NCBI RefSeq assembly: GCF_030272615.1
Contig: NC_081414.1
Coordinates: 2,481,501-2,545,500, forward strand
Reading direction: 5' to 3'
Source: Cryptomeria japonica
Taxonomy: Eukaryota; Streptophyta; Pinopsida; Cupressales; Cupressaceae
DNA: 64,000 bases
Made by a program: the position numbers and the translations under genes
Shown: piece by piece, positions 37,876-49,103 of the stretch
Layout: each line of letters begins with the position of its first letter
How positions within the stretch are numbered: position 1 is the stretch's first letter
Notes under the pieces: generated by a model
Told to the model about the DNA's origin: nothing
The model's input: the letters and a program-made list of their open reading frames with translations, nothing else
The model's database searches: none

Positions 37876-38853
37876 GCTATTGTTAGGCCCAATATAGAAA
37901 GCTAATGTCCTGAGAGGGAAGGGGTGAATCAGTACTTCAAAACTTTTCTCTGATAATAACCTTATTGTTATGCATAAACAAAATAGTGCAATAACATAAA
38001 ATAAAACTATAATCAACAGATAACAATCATACATGATTCACTCCATAACACATATATTTTGGTGACGCATAAACTCTTGGTTAGAGAGAAAAACTGCGGT
38101 GGGCATGGCACCCACAACTTCACTGCTGCAATAATAAAGAATGCTCGGTTAGAGCTACATTTAGCTATTTCTGATAGCTTACCCTATTAGGAGTATTAAG
38201 ATCAGTTAGATCTACCTTACTAAAGGATTTTTACAACACTATATAAGTGTAGCACCTAGTTAAAGGATTTACAATTTATAGACTTGGTTAGAGTCTTTTA
38301 CCTTGTTAAAGGTTTCTCTTACAACTTCAAAATATTACAATATAATCTTTACAAATATCTGCAACTTTACATCTGCAATGCTAAAGCAGATTCTATGTGC
38401 TCTAAATAAGATTACCTAGCTTGTAGCATACCTTGGTAACCCATAATGAAACTCTGTAAACCCTTCTGTTTACTCTGTTCTTTGACTGTTCACTGATAAC
38501 CTTCTCGGTGACCTCTCTGTGTCTTTGTAATAGTCTTCCTTCATGCATACACACTACTATCTCATTATATCTCATATCACATCATGTGTCTTATATATTT
38601 TCTAACCCTAGAATCATGCTGTATATATAGATCTCTTACAACGATGATCTGATTCATTGCTTCGATCTTACAAAAAGATTCTTCAAATGAATAACTAAAC
38701 TAAATATCTCATAGGTTAGATTGGCCTTGTAATCATATACAATCTCATAGTACAATTTCCAATGCAAAAACGGTTAGATGTGCCTCGATCTTGTAACATG
38801 TTTTCATGTGCATGTCCAGGTTCAATGTATCTGGTAAAACGTTTCACTCGGTG

Positions 38854-39307
38854 TGTTGGTGTAAATAATTATTCATCTTGGATATTATTACACTTACTTA
38901 AGTTTACTTAGGAAATGCATTTCATAGTAGTTTGGGTATGAGACACTTGGGTGTTTGTGCCACATTGGTATAGTGTGTGTAGGAGAAATTCCACCTTTTA
39001 TGGTATTGATCTTGTTGTTACACTCCACATTCAGTGGGTGATCCACCTCATGTGGACTATTATATTATTTCTCCTACCTACCCACACCTATTTCCTACCT
39101 ACCCTTGTTTATTATTAAGCCACATGTCATGTTTGTGTGCTCACATATCCCTAGCCTTGCCTATATAAGCAAGCTCATCTACATTGTATGTAATTTTTTG
39201 ATATTATTGATCATTTTCTATTGATGAGAATACAGTTTATTCTTGTCCTATATTGTGTCTCTATTTTGTACATTTCATTGAGCTCTTGATCTTGGCAAAA
39301 TCTCACA
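38854..39307 (+). repeat. 5' LTR of the gag-protease element
   Basis: Starts TGTTGGTGTAAATAATTATT and ends GGCAAAATCTCACA. A TATATAA box lies at 39163-39169. Confidence 0.95.
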
Positions 39308-39319
39308 TGGTATCAGAGC
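39308..39319 (+). other. Primer binding site, initiator tRNA-Met type
   Basis: TGGTATCAGAGC starts immediately after the LTR. Confidence 0.9.
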
Positions 39320-39518
39320 CATTGGGGCTTCATTGATTCGTCTTGAAGAGGCATTATTGCGACAACAAGAGGCAGATCTAAGGAGCAACATCTTTTGGAG
39401 GCATCCTAGACCAGATCCGACCCCGCCATTGCGTCCAGAAGGTTGTTTCCATGAATTTTGGTTTTAAAGTCGGCCAATTTTGGTGAGAAAATTTTTTTCG
39501 CCAATTTTGCTATTATTG

Positions 39519-39672
39519 TATGAATTTTGAAAAAAAATTATATTTTCCGAAAAATAAAAATCAAAAAAAAATTTCGTCAAAAAAAAAAAAAATTTGAAAA
39601 AAAAAAAAATAAATTTTTAGAAAAATTTATCAAAAAAATTTCAAAAAAAAAAAATAAAAAAAAAAATTTGTT
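39519..39672 (+). repeat. A-rich tract in the 5' leader
   Basis: About 150 bases of nearly pure A and T with long A runs, directly before the GC-rich island. Confidence 0.9.
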
Positions 39673-39677
39673 TTAGG

Positions 39678-40140
39678 GGGTTTGTAGACCCCCCCGTGAC
39701 CTGCCATACTCTGCAGGTCTGCAGGCGCTCTGTACACTTACCTCCCTATCGGCGCCTCCCCCCGGGAACTCCACCACTGGCGACACCCCGACAGCAGCAC
39801 CGCCCGACACCACCACCGGCGACTTCCTCCAGCATCTTCCCAAGCTCCCTCCACTGCAGCCCAATGCCCACCGCAACCTCTTCTCCCCAGCCTCCCGTGC
39901 GTCTCAGCTCCTCTGCAGCGACCGCTCGCCCGCCGCCGCCCGAGCGCCCAGGTCTCCCCGCTGCTTAGCGACCGCTCGCCCGCCAGTCTCTGCACGCCAC
40001 CGCCGGCTTCCCTCGGCTCTGGCCGCTTCCTCTGCCGATGACCACCAAAGACAGGCAGCCTCACGTCTGCCATGGGGCAGGCAACCATTGGCCAATGGGC
40101 TAAACCGTACCTCCGTACGCAGATTGCCATGTCATCCGTA
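39678..40140. other. GC-rich island in the 5' leader
   Basis: More than 400 bases rich in C and G, in contrast to both sides. GCGACCGCTCGCCCGCC occurs twice (about 39918 and 39966, 48 apart). Plus and minus frames of 63-130 codons cross it, proline- or arginine/glycine-rich, with no known domain. It lies upstream of the gag start and is likely leader RNA, perhaps a transduced GC-rich host sequence. Confidence 0.65.
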
Positions 40141-40885
40141 TGGCTTGCATAGTCACCTGCCCAGTCAGCAGGGAGGCGAAGTTTTTGCGATGGTCATACA
40201 ACCGTCAAATTTAACATAGTGAATTGCTGACATCAGCACCATGTCATCATTTTTCAAAAATTTTGCAGGCCCCTCTCATTTGCATTTCTGATTTTGGAGT
40301 TCAACTTCAGACGATGATATCTTGTTCATTTTTGCTCCTTTTTTCAAGCAATTTTTTTTGAAATGGGCTAGAATTTCGTGCTCTCTGTAGTGGTGAAGAA
40401 TTTTTTTGATTTTGATGCATTGATTTTTCAGAAAATGCAGTTTTTGGTGATTGTACCTGAGTAATCCTAGTTTTTGCAAGTTCAGAGGCTTCGTTTAGGG
40501 TCATACGACCTCCTTTTCAGGTGCCATTTTTTTTGAAAGTGCGTATTTTTTCATCTACTTTCACATGATGCTATCAGATTGATTCCATTGTAAGTAGAAA
40601 TTGTACTTTTAGATTTTGGCCATTTTTGGCTCTCTTGGTACTTGTATATTTCCTTGAATCTCAGTTAGATTCATTGCACTATTGATTGAAGTCTCTTGTA
40701 TCTCATTTGAGAAGTTGTAAAATTTGCATCATAAGTCCTTTTTGGCTTGTTTTGCAAGTGGCTCATTGTAATCGCACTAAGTATAAAGTGCCAAAATCAT
40801 CACTTTTGGGGGGGTACTTTGATTGATTGAATTTGGGAGGGTGTCTCTTGTGCTCTTGTTCACTTGTGTTCTTTCTTTTTCTGAT
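40141..40885 (+). other. Remaining 5' leader of the gag-protease element
   Basis: No supported gene; AT-rich with normal composition up to the gag ATG at 40886. Confidence 0.6.
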
Positions 40886-43162
40886 ATGGGTTCTCCTAAG
40901 TTTCCTCTCTTAACTCCACATAATTATGCTACTTGGAAAATTGATGCTTGGAGTAAACTTATGGAAAAAGGACTCACTCATTACATTGATGGAACTATTG
41001 TTGCTCCCGCTGAGCCTAAGGTTGATCTAGTTGGTCACTTGGATTGGCTCACTAAAAATATCATGGCAATTGGTACCTTAAGAAAGTATGTATCAAAGGA
41101 TCTCATTTTTCATATTGAGAAGTGTACTCTAATCAAGGATGCTTGGCAAAAGTTTCAAGACTTGTATGGTCAAGTTGATGAGATTAGGGGATATCAAATT
41201 GATAGTGATCTCACCATGTTAGATCCCAAGAACTTTGATACTATACAAGATTATGTCACTAAGGAAAATGAGTTGAGGGCACAACTCAAAGATTGTGGCA
41301 TTGATAAGAAGGATACTCAATTGATATTCAACTTGATAGGCAAGCTTCCACAAGAATATGCAGCATTTGTTTCTAGTTTCCAAACCCATAGGATGACAAT
41401 GGGTTCAAGCTACACAATGCCTACATTTGATGCTTTCAATGAAATGTTGATCATGGAATAAACTAAGTTGATAAGCATGGGCATTCTTAAGGCTTCTAAG
41501 TCTCAAGCATTAGTTGCAAATCAAGGGAACAAAGGAAATCAAGGAAAGGACAACTCAAACAAGAAGAAATGGCAATCAAAGCCTAAAGAAAAAGCACCAT
41601 CTTCTCCACAACAAGGAGATTCATCCTCTTCCAAGAGAGATAATTCACCAAAGAGGGAGAGACCTACTTGCGCTTATTGTAAAAAGATTGGTCATGAGGA
41701 GCATCATTGCCATTCTAAGAAGATTGATGAGCTTACACATATCATCAAAAAGCATAACATTGATTTGCCTAAAGTCTACAAGAAGGATGATTCATCAACT
41801 TCCACTTCCTCACATTCAAAAGGAAAAGGGAAAGCATTCATGGCTTCTACAAGTGGGAAGACTCACTCTTTTGGAACAAGAAAAGGAAAAGCTCTATGTG
41901 CTACTATTAGTCATGATTCAGAGAGATGGCTTCTAGATTCAGGGGCTTCTCATCATATGGCATCTTCGTAGTCTATGTTCTCTACATTTGAGCCTTGCAC
42001 CATGCCACAGATTTTGATGGGCAATCATACATACATGGATGTGATTGGGAAAGGATCTATTGACATTAGGGATAACTCCTTCAATGATGTGTTGTGTGTA
42101 CCCCACTTGACAAACAATCTCCTTTCTATCTATCAAATCACACATGGCGCAACTAAGAGGGTTGTAGAGTTCACACCTAAGTCAGTTTTCATTAGAGACT
42201 TGGAGACTAGAGCTATCATTGTGACTGGGGTGGTTGATCATGCATCTCGGTTATACTCCTTTTCAGATTTTGTTGATGATGATGATTTCACATTTGATGA
42301 TTCTACACATGTTAATCACACTTCTTGTGATAGTTCAGATTTTGAGGAGAACTTTGGGCACTTGAACATGGGGATTCTCACATGTGACCCCATTATTGAG
42401 CCTTGTATTTCATCTCCTCATATTGATATCACATCACCTATTGCACCTGATGATGCGGATAGTTCGATAGTTTTGCCTTCATGTGATTCAGTGCAGCAGG
42501 ATATTCATTGTCTTCCAGCTTCATATTCATGGGATGATTACTTGATAGACATTGCAGGTTTATTTATGGAATTCTACATTGCAGATTTGGGAGACATCAT
42601 TGATGACATTCATCTTCTCTTTGATGAAGGTGATCCTTCTTCGATTGTTGCGAGGGCACACTCTGACCCTCTTGTTCATTCTCTACATGATCATTCTTTC
42701 GAGGTTGACATGATTGTGGATACTTATGTACGGTAGTTGGAGGAGGTCTCTTTATGTTTTGAGGAGACATGTGAGTCTTTGGGACATGTTCTACATCCAT
42801 CTCCACTAGATCTTGGAGTGCCTTTTTTAGTAGTGTGGCATAGCTTACCACCTTTGGAGGGGGTATCTTTCAGCATGGACATGGGGACACTTGAGCAGTT
42901 TTTAGAGATTCCTTTCATCATGAGTTTTCTTCATACATCTTCCCTTCATGATTGGGAAGACTTCATGGATACACCTTTGGTTTTGTTTCTTCCTAAGGGG
43001 AGGAATGTTGTTCGATGTTCATGGAGCAGTTTCTTCATATATCGAGCTTCTATCATTGGTGCAGATTCCACATTGAGGGGGGGCTTCCTAGCTTCTCTTC
43101 TTCTCTCATATGGGGGGGACTTTTTCCTCACATGGGGTTTTGTCCTTCACATACTTCTATGA
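40886..43162 (+). pseudogene. Gag-protease polyprotein with unknown C-terminal domain, three stops
   Basis: The best start is ATG 40886 (MGSPKFPLLTPHNYATWK), a typical copia gag opening; an ATG 63 bases upstream is in frame but adds an atypical leader. The frame runs 758 codons with no indel, interrupted only by TAA at 41459, TAG at 41969 and TAG at 42734, each one transition away from a Gln codon. Order: UBN2-type gag (1-190), Lys/Ser-rich linker, CCHC knuckle CAYCKKIGHEEHHC (262-275), protease with DSGAS (Asp 351) and LTNNLLS (about 407-413), then about 300 residues without recognised family, first acidic, later hydrophobic. Gag would form particles; protease would cut the polyprotein. Confidence 0.85.
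42250..43162 (+). pseudogene. Unknown C-terminal domain of the gag-protease polyprotein
   Basis: After the protease, the part up to about residue 615 is rich in Asp (DDDDFTFDDS; YSWDDYLIDIAGLFMEFYIA) with few basic residues. The last 140 residues are richer in hydrophobic residues (VPFLVVWHSLPPLEG; LASLLLSYGGDFFLTWGFVL). In autonomous copia elements integrase would follow here. I recognise no integrase HHCC or DDE motif and no other family. It could be a degenerate or acquired domain. No function is assigned. Confidence 0.5.
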
Positions 43163-43387
43163 GAGTTCTTTGTATCTAGTTTTTTCATCTCTCTTTTGGG
43201 GGAGGGTTTTTTCCCATTGGGTTTTTCTCTCTTTCCCCACTTTGTGAGAGATTTCATTGCATTGGTTTTCATGCATTTGCATTTGTCCATGGGTACCTAA
43301 CATGGCCTAGTAGCCGGGACCCATCTTGCATTCCTTAGTTGCATTGTCGACTTAAGCGCATTCCCCTAAGTTGCACTTAAGGGGGGG
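43163..43387 (+). other. 3' untranslated region and polypurine tract
   Basis: Non-coding; includes TTTTGGGGGAGGG near 43195 and ends with the tract CACTTAAGGGGGGG (43374-43387) that touches the 3' LTR. Confidence 0.75.
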
Positions 43388-43841
43388 TGTTGGTGTAAAT
43401 AATTATTCATCTTGGATATTATTACACTTACTTAAGTTTACTTAGGAAATGCATTTCATAGTAGTTTGGGTATGAGACACTTGGGTGTTTGTGCCACATT
43501 GGGATAGTGTGTGTAGGAGAAATTCCACCTTTTATAGTGTTGATCTTGTTGTTACACTCCACATTCAGTGGGTGATCCACCTCATGTGGACTATTATATT
43601 ATTTCTCCTACCTACCCACACCTATTTCCTACCTACCCTTGTTTCTTATTGAGCCACATGTCATGTTTGTGTGCTCACATATCCCTATCCTTGCCTATAT
43701 AAGAAAGCTCATCTACATTGTATGTAATTTTTTGATATTATTGATCATTTTCTATTGATGAGAATACAGTTTATTCTTGTCCTATATTGTGTCTCTATTT
43801 TGTACATTTCATTGAGCTCTTGATCTTGGCAAAATCTCACA
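43388..43841 (+). repeat. 3' LTR of the gag-protease element
   Basis: 454 bases, same ends as the 5' copy; TATATAA at 43696-43702. Seven substitutions and no length change relative to the 5' LTR point to a fairly recent insertion. Confidence 0.95.
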
Positions 43842-44070
43842 CAGTGAATATCAACTCGGTGAGTTATCTTTATCACTCGGTAGCCATGAAAATTTACTCG
43901 GTAAATAGCTCGGTGAATACTGTGTTCTGTGACTGCTTTCTTCAGTAACCGACTAGACTGTTCATACCGACTTCTCTGTGTATACTGACTGCATGATTCG
44001 GTAATACTAACCGACTAGAATATAGTATGACTTTGGATATGAAACTAATGGCAATTTGATAAGTAGTAAC

Positions 44071-44850
44071 TGTAGACACCTAAAATTGTCATGTCTAATT
44101 AAATAAATATTTTATTTATTTAATTATCTAAGCCTAATTCTTCTATTAATTAAATAAATCTTTATTTATTTAATTAATTCATTTATCCTCTTCTAGCCTT
44201 ATTTCTCATTTAAATAAATACTTTTATTTATTTAAATTATCCTTTTCCTAAATTAAATAAATATCTTATTTATTTAATTGATCCCACTTCCTCTATTAAT
44301 TAAATGAATCTTTATTTATTTAATTAATTCATTAGCCTTTTCTACCCATGACACATGTCATTCATCTCTTAATTCATACACTACCTACCCCTTTCATTAT
44401 TTTATTATTTCCTTTACCTACCCTCTAATCATAGCCGACCTCCTTTTACACCTCTCAATCTTATCCCTCCATTTCATATAGTGTCTTCTATATAAGGAGA
44501 TGCTTCCTTCATTATCAAAGCCTAATCATTCATTCTAATGAATCATCTTAATGACTTGACTACACTACGATCCTACTTGCAACTACATTTAGTTCTTTGT
44601 TGAGCTCTTATGCATATAAAATCTGAGAGAAAATATATCAAGCAAGATCAATGGAGATAGGAAGAATGGAGATCCAAACCCTATTGGACATGTGATGGTA
44701 TAATCTTTATGATTTCATTTGATTTGCATTGTCTTAGGTAATCTTCATATGTTATGGTGGATCTTTGTTGTTGTTAGGCTAGGGTTTTGTGGTTGAATTC
44801 ATTTAGCCTTTCAATATCGTAATTATTGTTATCCATTTTCACCATATACA
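44071..44850 (+). repeat. Solo LTR of the TGTAGACACC gypsy family
   Basis: 780 bases, starting TGTAGACACCTAAAATTGTC and ending CACCATATACA, with 5-base duplications GTAAC at 44066-44070 and 44851-44855. A TATATAAG box lies at 44489-44496. The first ~270 bases are an array of TTAATTAAATAAAT/TTTATTTAATTAATT palindromes. No internal sequence remains, so the element was removed by LTR-LTR recombination. Confidence 0.9.
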
Positions 44851-44856
44851 GTAACA

Positions 44857-45226
44857 ATCTCCCCTTTTGACATTAGTTGAGATGTTTGACAAAAACTACT
44901 TACAAAGTCATAACTCAAAAAACTATATACTTGACAAAATGACTATACTTGACAATATGTACAATAGTCAATAGTATATGCAGATATACTCCCCTTATCA
45001 TTATCCTATACATAACTCTCAATTTTGCATGTTTGGTTCTATTTTGTACTTGTGTGCTCTGAATGCTCTGTATATTCTACTCGGTATACTCCCCTTGTAT
45101 ACAATACTCAAAATTGTGTTATCAAAACTGTACTACTCTCCAAGTGTAGAATTACTCCCCCTTTGTTGGGCTTTCCTCTGTGTAGTAACATAATATTACT
45201 CCCCCTTTTTGACAAACATTAAAAAC
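44857..45226 (-). other. 3' untranslated region with repeated purine tracts
   Basis: Between ORF2 and the 3' LTR the minus strand carries five G-rich purine runs: AAAAAGGGGGAGT (45210-45198), AAAGGGGGAGT (45164-45154), AAGGGGAGT (45096-45088), TAAGGGGAGT (44997-44988) and AAAAGGGGAGAT (44868-44857). The last, touching the LTR, is the functional-looking polypurine tract. Confidence 0.7.
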
Positions 45227-48200
45227 TTAATTTGCATCCAGAGGTGGTAACTGATCAAAAATAGTCTTATACTTGGTCCGGGCGTCAGTGAGGGCAACTG
45301 AGAGTGAGTCCTTGAGACTTTCCATTAATGAGTTTTGTACCTAAATATCAAATAAGAGTGATATCAAGCCATCAAGAGTGCTTCCCTCTTGTGTAGTTGA
45401 CAAGCTTGTAGCTCGGTTGAGCTGCTCTTGGACTAATGAGAGATGAGGAAGGAATAATGTTTGAAGGGTCATTATATCCATCCTAATTCTATGCTCTTCA
45501 TTCCTTAGTTCTAACTGCTGAGCCATGAGCTGTTGTAGCTTTTTGTAAAAATTCTGAATGAAATTAGGCTCAGTGGTCAACTTGGATGAGAGATCAGTGA
45601 TCTCTTTCTCAATTGCATTAGTTTTATTTTTGATGTCTTTAATAAATAAAGAAAATGTACACAATTTCTAAAATAAATTAAGAATGTGCTTGAGTTGAGG
45701 GGACAACTCAATAATGAATTTGACAAGTTTTACCTTGCCAACAACAATTGATTTTTGGACTTCCTCTATCATTTTTGTTGTGAGCTCTTTATCCTTGAGC
45801 TTGCTTAGGTACTCGGATGCATCAACTCTGGATGTTTCATTTTGATTAAGGAGTTCATCCAACTGAATATGGATGCTTGCATCGGTTGACACTGTTGCTG
45901 ATGGTAGCATTTCTATGAGCAGTGTCCTAACCTTTTGAAGTACCTTGTTCTTTTTCTATATGGCCAGTTGCTTCTCTTGTTCGGCCTTTGTTTTGCATAG
46001 TTCATCGAATTCAGTGAGTGCTTGCCCTTTTAATTTGGAAATGTCGACATTGGGCAACACGATCGGTTTAGATAAGTCAAATTTAAAACCATGCTTTCTC
46101 ACCTTCTTCTCTTTTCCTTTGGTATGGGGCACTAAGACAAGTTCTTGTGAGGCTTGTTGTCCCTCGGTAGGTTGCTCGGTAGATGCAACACTTTGGACTA
46201 TTCCTGTAGTAGTTGCAGTGTCTTTGGATGGCTCGTTGCTAGGGGTCTCAGCTATAATATTTGTTGTGCTTGTCTGTGCTTGAGACGTTTGATCTTTAGT
46301 TGTGTCTGCTACAGCTTCAGAATTGTTACTTGTATCTTCTGCAGCTTCAGATTTGTTACCTTCAGTAACTTGTTTTGTGTCCTTGGGAGCTTCAATTGGG
46401 ACTGGGGGCTTCACCGGTAGATAAGGTTGAACTTGTTCTAAGACCGATTCACTAGACACAAGTTTTGAATAAGTGGTGCCTTCAATCATTTCCTGCTCTG
46501 GTGCATCTTCATCCATTACATCTTCATCAATTTGTATTGTGTCAACCGGGTCTGGACCTTGCTCAGTGACATCAATAATTTCAATTTGAGATTGTTCACC
46601 GACATCCTTTTATTTGAAGATCTCCTGCCACTTGGCCTTAGTCTCATTCTCCACATCAACATATAGCCCATTCATCAATTTTAAGGCTCTTTGTTTCACA
46701 AGAAATTTTCAATTGTATGTGGACAAATGCTCCTTGATTTCAGCTATGGACATGTCAGGAAATAAATGGACAAGACTTCTTTCTCTTATTTGTCTCTCTG
46801 AATCCATTGCATATTTCCGTCTATTATCAATATGTGAGTAGAGTTCACTCAGAAGTGACTTTGCTAGTTCTAATGGTGTTAACCGAAATTTCAGAAGTGT
46901 ACATATGACAGCTTCTTCAATCTGTCGTTTCTCATCATTATTCCTAGACTCATACTTAACATATCTAAATCCTGCAAATCCTCCGTATTCTTTAAGATTG
47001 GCACAAAATTTTTCAACACTGTGAATGTTTACCTTTTTGCTCTTCACAATCTAGAATTTGTTTGCATCATCAGATTCTGTATCACTCGACTCTTTTACCA
47101 AAATGAGTCTCTGAGTAGATTTATTGTAAGTCTTTGTTACCTTAGGAATGGCAACAGTCTTTTGTTTCTTGCTCGGTGATGCAGCTGATGCCCTTGTGTT
47201 GGGTCTCTTTGTTGGTGGAGTCAGCAGGGCCTTTGTGATGTCTTGTTTCTTTCATTTTAGAACTTTTCCCTTTGGCAACTCTGTGCTCAATGTTATTGCA
47301 GCCTCCTGTGCTTTTGATTCTTCCTCAGTAATGGCAAGATTGCCTTTGATAGGTGTAGATGAGGATTCTTTTCCGAATTTCTCAGATAAAGTTTTTATCA
47401 TCTTTGTAGCTTTTCTTGTAGCCTTAGGAACTACAATGCTCATTTTTACTTTCTCCTTCACCTCTTCATAGGTTCCATACCTTAGTTCAGTTGCATGCCT
47501 TGGCAATGATAGGTAGGCATTAATTTGTTGTTGTGTGATATCATAATCAATTTCATAACCCATTGGTTGCAATGACTGAATCCTTGGATCAACAGTATTT
47601 ACATATCAATAATCAGTGTTGACTTCAAAACATATATTGTCCTTGTATTTTTTGACCAGCTATGGTGGGATCCTGTACCTATTGTGCATTTTTTCTTGGA
47701 ATTTGCTAAAGTAATCATCCATGACATCATTAAAGTTATCTCCTAACTTCTTGATGTAATCATTCATCTAATGGGTGATAGGTCGGTGTAGCTCCCATAC
47801 TACTTTACCGACTGAGGGAAAGAACTTCTCAAAATAGAAAAACATACAAACAAGTAGTGAACCAAACTTTAGTGTGTTTGTCGAGTTCTTCTTCTTCGAC
47901 TTCCTTATTGTGTTTAGGTTCTCAAATAAGTTCTTTAGTAGCACTTCACATAAGTCTACTTTCATTCCCTTCTTTACTATTTTGTAGGCTAGGTCCACTA
48001 CAACACATGGTACACTGTTTTCCCTTGCAGATTGGAAGAAACAGTAGCCAATAACTCTGATTGCAAATTTTAGTTCAGCATCAGTGACATTATTCAATTT
48101 TAGTCCTCGGTAATCGGATTCTACTCCGGTTAGACTGATTAGCTCCTTTTGTGATATCATTTTCTATGCACGAGCATGATCGTAGATGGGATATCCAGTG

Positions 48201-48604
48201 ATCAGGTGAATGACTTCCTTCGTGATTTTGAACAGTTGCTCTTGTAGCCACATGAAATCATCATGTACTCTACTCAATACAAACTTAACCCATTGGGGTT
48301 TGAACACATGAGGATAGACTAGGGCTTCAGTTAATCCCTTGATTCTGATATGTTCAAATTTACTATCCAATTTGTCATTAGTGCACAGTTCATCATATGT
48401 GTCACTAATCTCTACATGACCGAGTTCCTCAACATGGCACTTGGTAAAGAGTCTGACATCTTCTACCAATAAGACTCGATCCAGGATGAGTGAAAATGCA
48501 GTTTTATCATCCAGTTCTGAGGTGACTTTAGGAGTTAGGGAATACTTCAGAGATGGTTTCTCCACATTTTGGACAACTACAGGGTCTTGGATCTTGGGCG
48601 CCAT
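45227..48604 (-). pseudogene. ORF2: 1,125-codon protein of unknown family
   Basis: The ATG at 48604 (MAPKIQDPVVV) starts a frame that stays in phase to a TAA at 45229-45227, with no frameshift but 11 internal stops (7 TAG, 3 TGA, 1 TAA) at about 48164, 47768, 47660, 47606, 47252, 47051, 46709, 46610, 45956, 45668 and 45341. Parts: helical N-terminal half (residues 1-330); a basic nuclear-localisation-like segment KRPNTRASAASPSKKQK (466-482); a helical block (519-630); a Thr/Ser/Glu/Gln-rich low-complexity stretch (about 700-830); and a C-terminal coiled-coil-like region (about 885-1085). I see no RT, integrase, RNase H, protease or known plant domain. Confidence 0.7.
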
Positions 48605-49103
48605 GGTAGATCTTGAGTAAAATTTGACAAGTTATCCTTAGGGTTTACAAGTGACTTACTCTTCACACTCGGTAGACACTAGCAATTTGACTAGATCAGA
48701 AACCAGCTAAATAGTGTGAATAGATTGATGTAAATACCTCGAATATTTGCTCTGAATGAAGTTTGATTGCTTGATTTGCTTTGCTCTGCTTCTTGAAAAC
48801 TTGGGTGAATGAAAATGACCGCAAAAACACTTTTAAGTACTAAAAAATACCTTATCAGGCTCCGTGCAAGTTAGGTCAAGATATTAAATGCACTCGGTTC
48901 ACCTTTTACCGATTTACTCCATTTTATGTTTTCACCAAGTACCCAACTTTGCTTTATTAACCGACTTGACAGGTTTCCTGTATAGTATGCAAACTGACTA
49001 ATTGCATCTTAACTATGCAGATTTTGAATTCTTGTTCATAATAAAATAGGAGATGTTATGATTTAACTTTTAAAGAATGCAGTCCCTTCATACCTTTTCT
49101 TGA
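48605..49103 (-). other. Spacer between ORF1 and ORF2
   Basis: About 500 bases with no supported frame. It could hold a splice acceptor or an internal promoter for ORF2, but nothing decisive is visible. Confidence 0.45.

Larger units (their letters stand above)
38854..43841 (+). mobile_element. Gag-protease-only LTR retrotransposon (TR-GAG-like), 4,988 bp
   Basis: Complete element with 454-base LTRs (38854-39307 and 43388-43841) differing at 7 sites. PBS TGGTATCAGAGC follows the 5' LTR directly and a purine tract CACTTAAGGGGGGG precedes the 3' LTR. Flanks are CGGTG (38849-38853) and CAGTG (43842-43846), a 5-base duplication with one change. The empty site is preserved in the sister LTR near 51463 (TTTCACTCGGTGAATATC). 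One long frame encodes a Ty1/copia-type gag, a CCHC knuckle, a protease and an unknown C-terminal part; integrase, RT and RNase H are missing, so it is non-autonomous. Confidence 0.92.
37881..44856 (-). repeat. 3' LTR of the non-autonomous element, with two nested insertions
   Basis: LTR sequence is present at 37881-38853, 43847-44070 and base 44856. It is interrupted by the gag-protease element 38854-43841 and the solo LTR 44071-44850. Compared with the LTR at 50496-51693, I count 8 differences in the first ~140 bases. TATATATA lies at 38629-38622. Confidence 0.88.

Noticed and set aside
39696..40130. Proline-rich and Gly/Arg-rich frames over the GC island of the gag-protease leader
   Set aside because: Overlapping frames on both strands and position in the untranslated leader make coding unlikely.
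41514..41936. 140-codon frame overlapping the gag-protease frame
   Set aside because: It is a shifted reading of the Lys/Ser-rich linker and knuckle region; the +0 frame has the recognisable domains.
42250..43162. Envelope-like protein in the gag-protease element because of its hydrophobic end
   Set aside because: It is in frame with gag-protease, has no signal peptide and no clear membrane-protein layout; hydrophobic residues alone do not support it.
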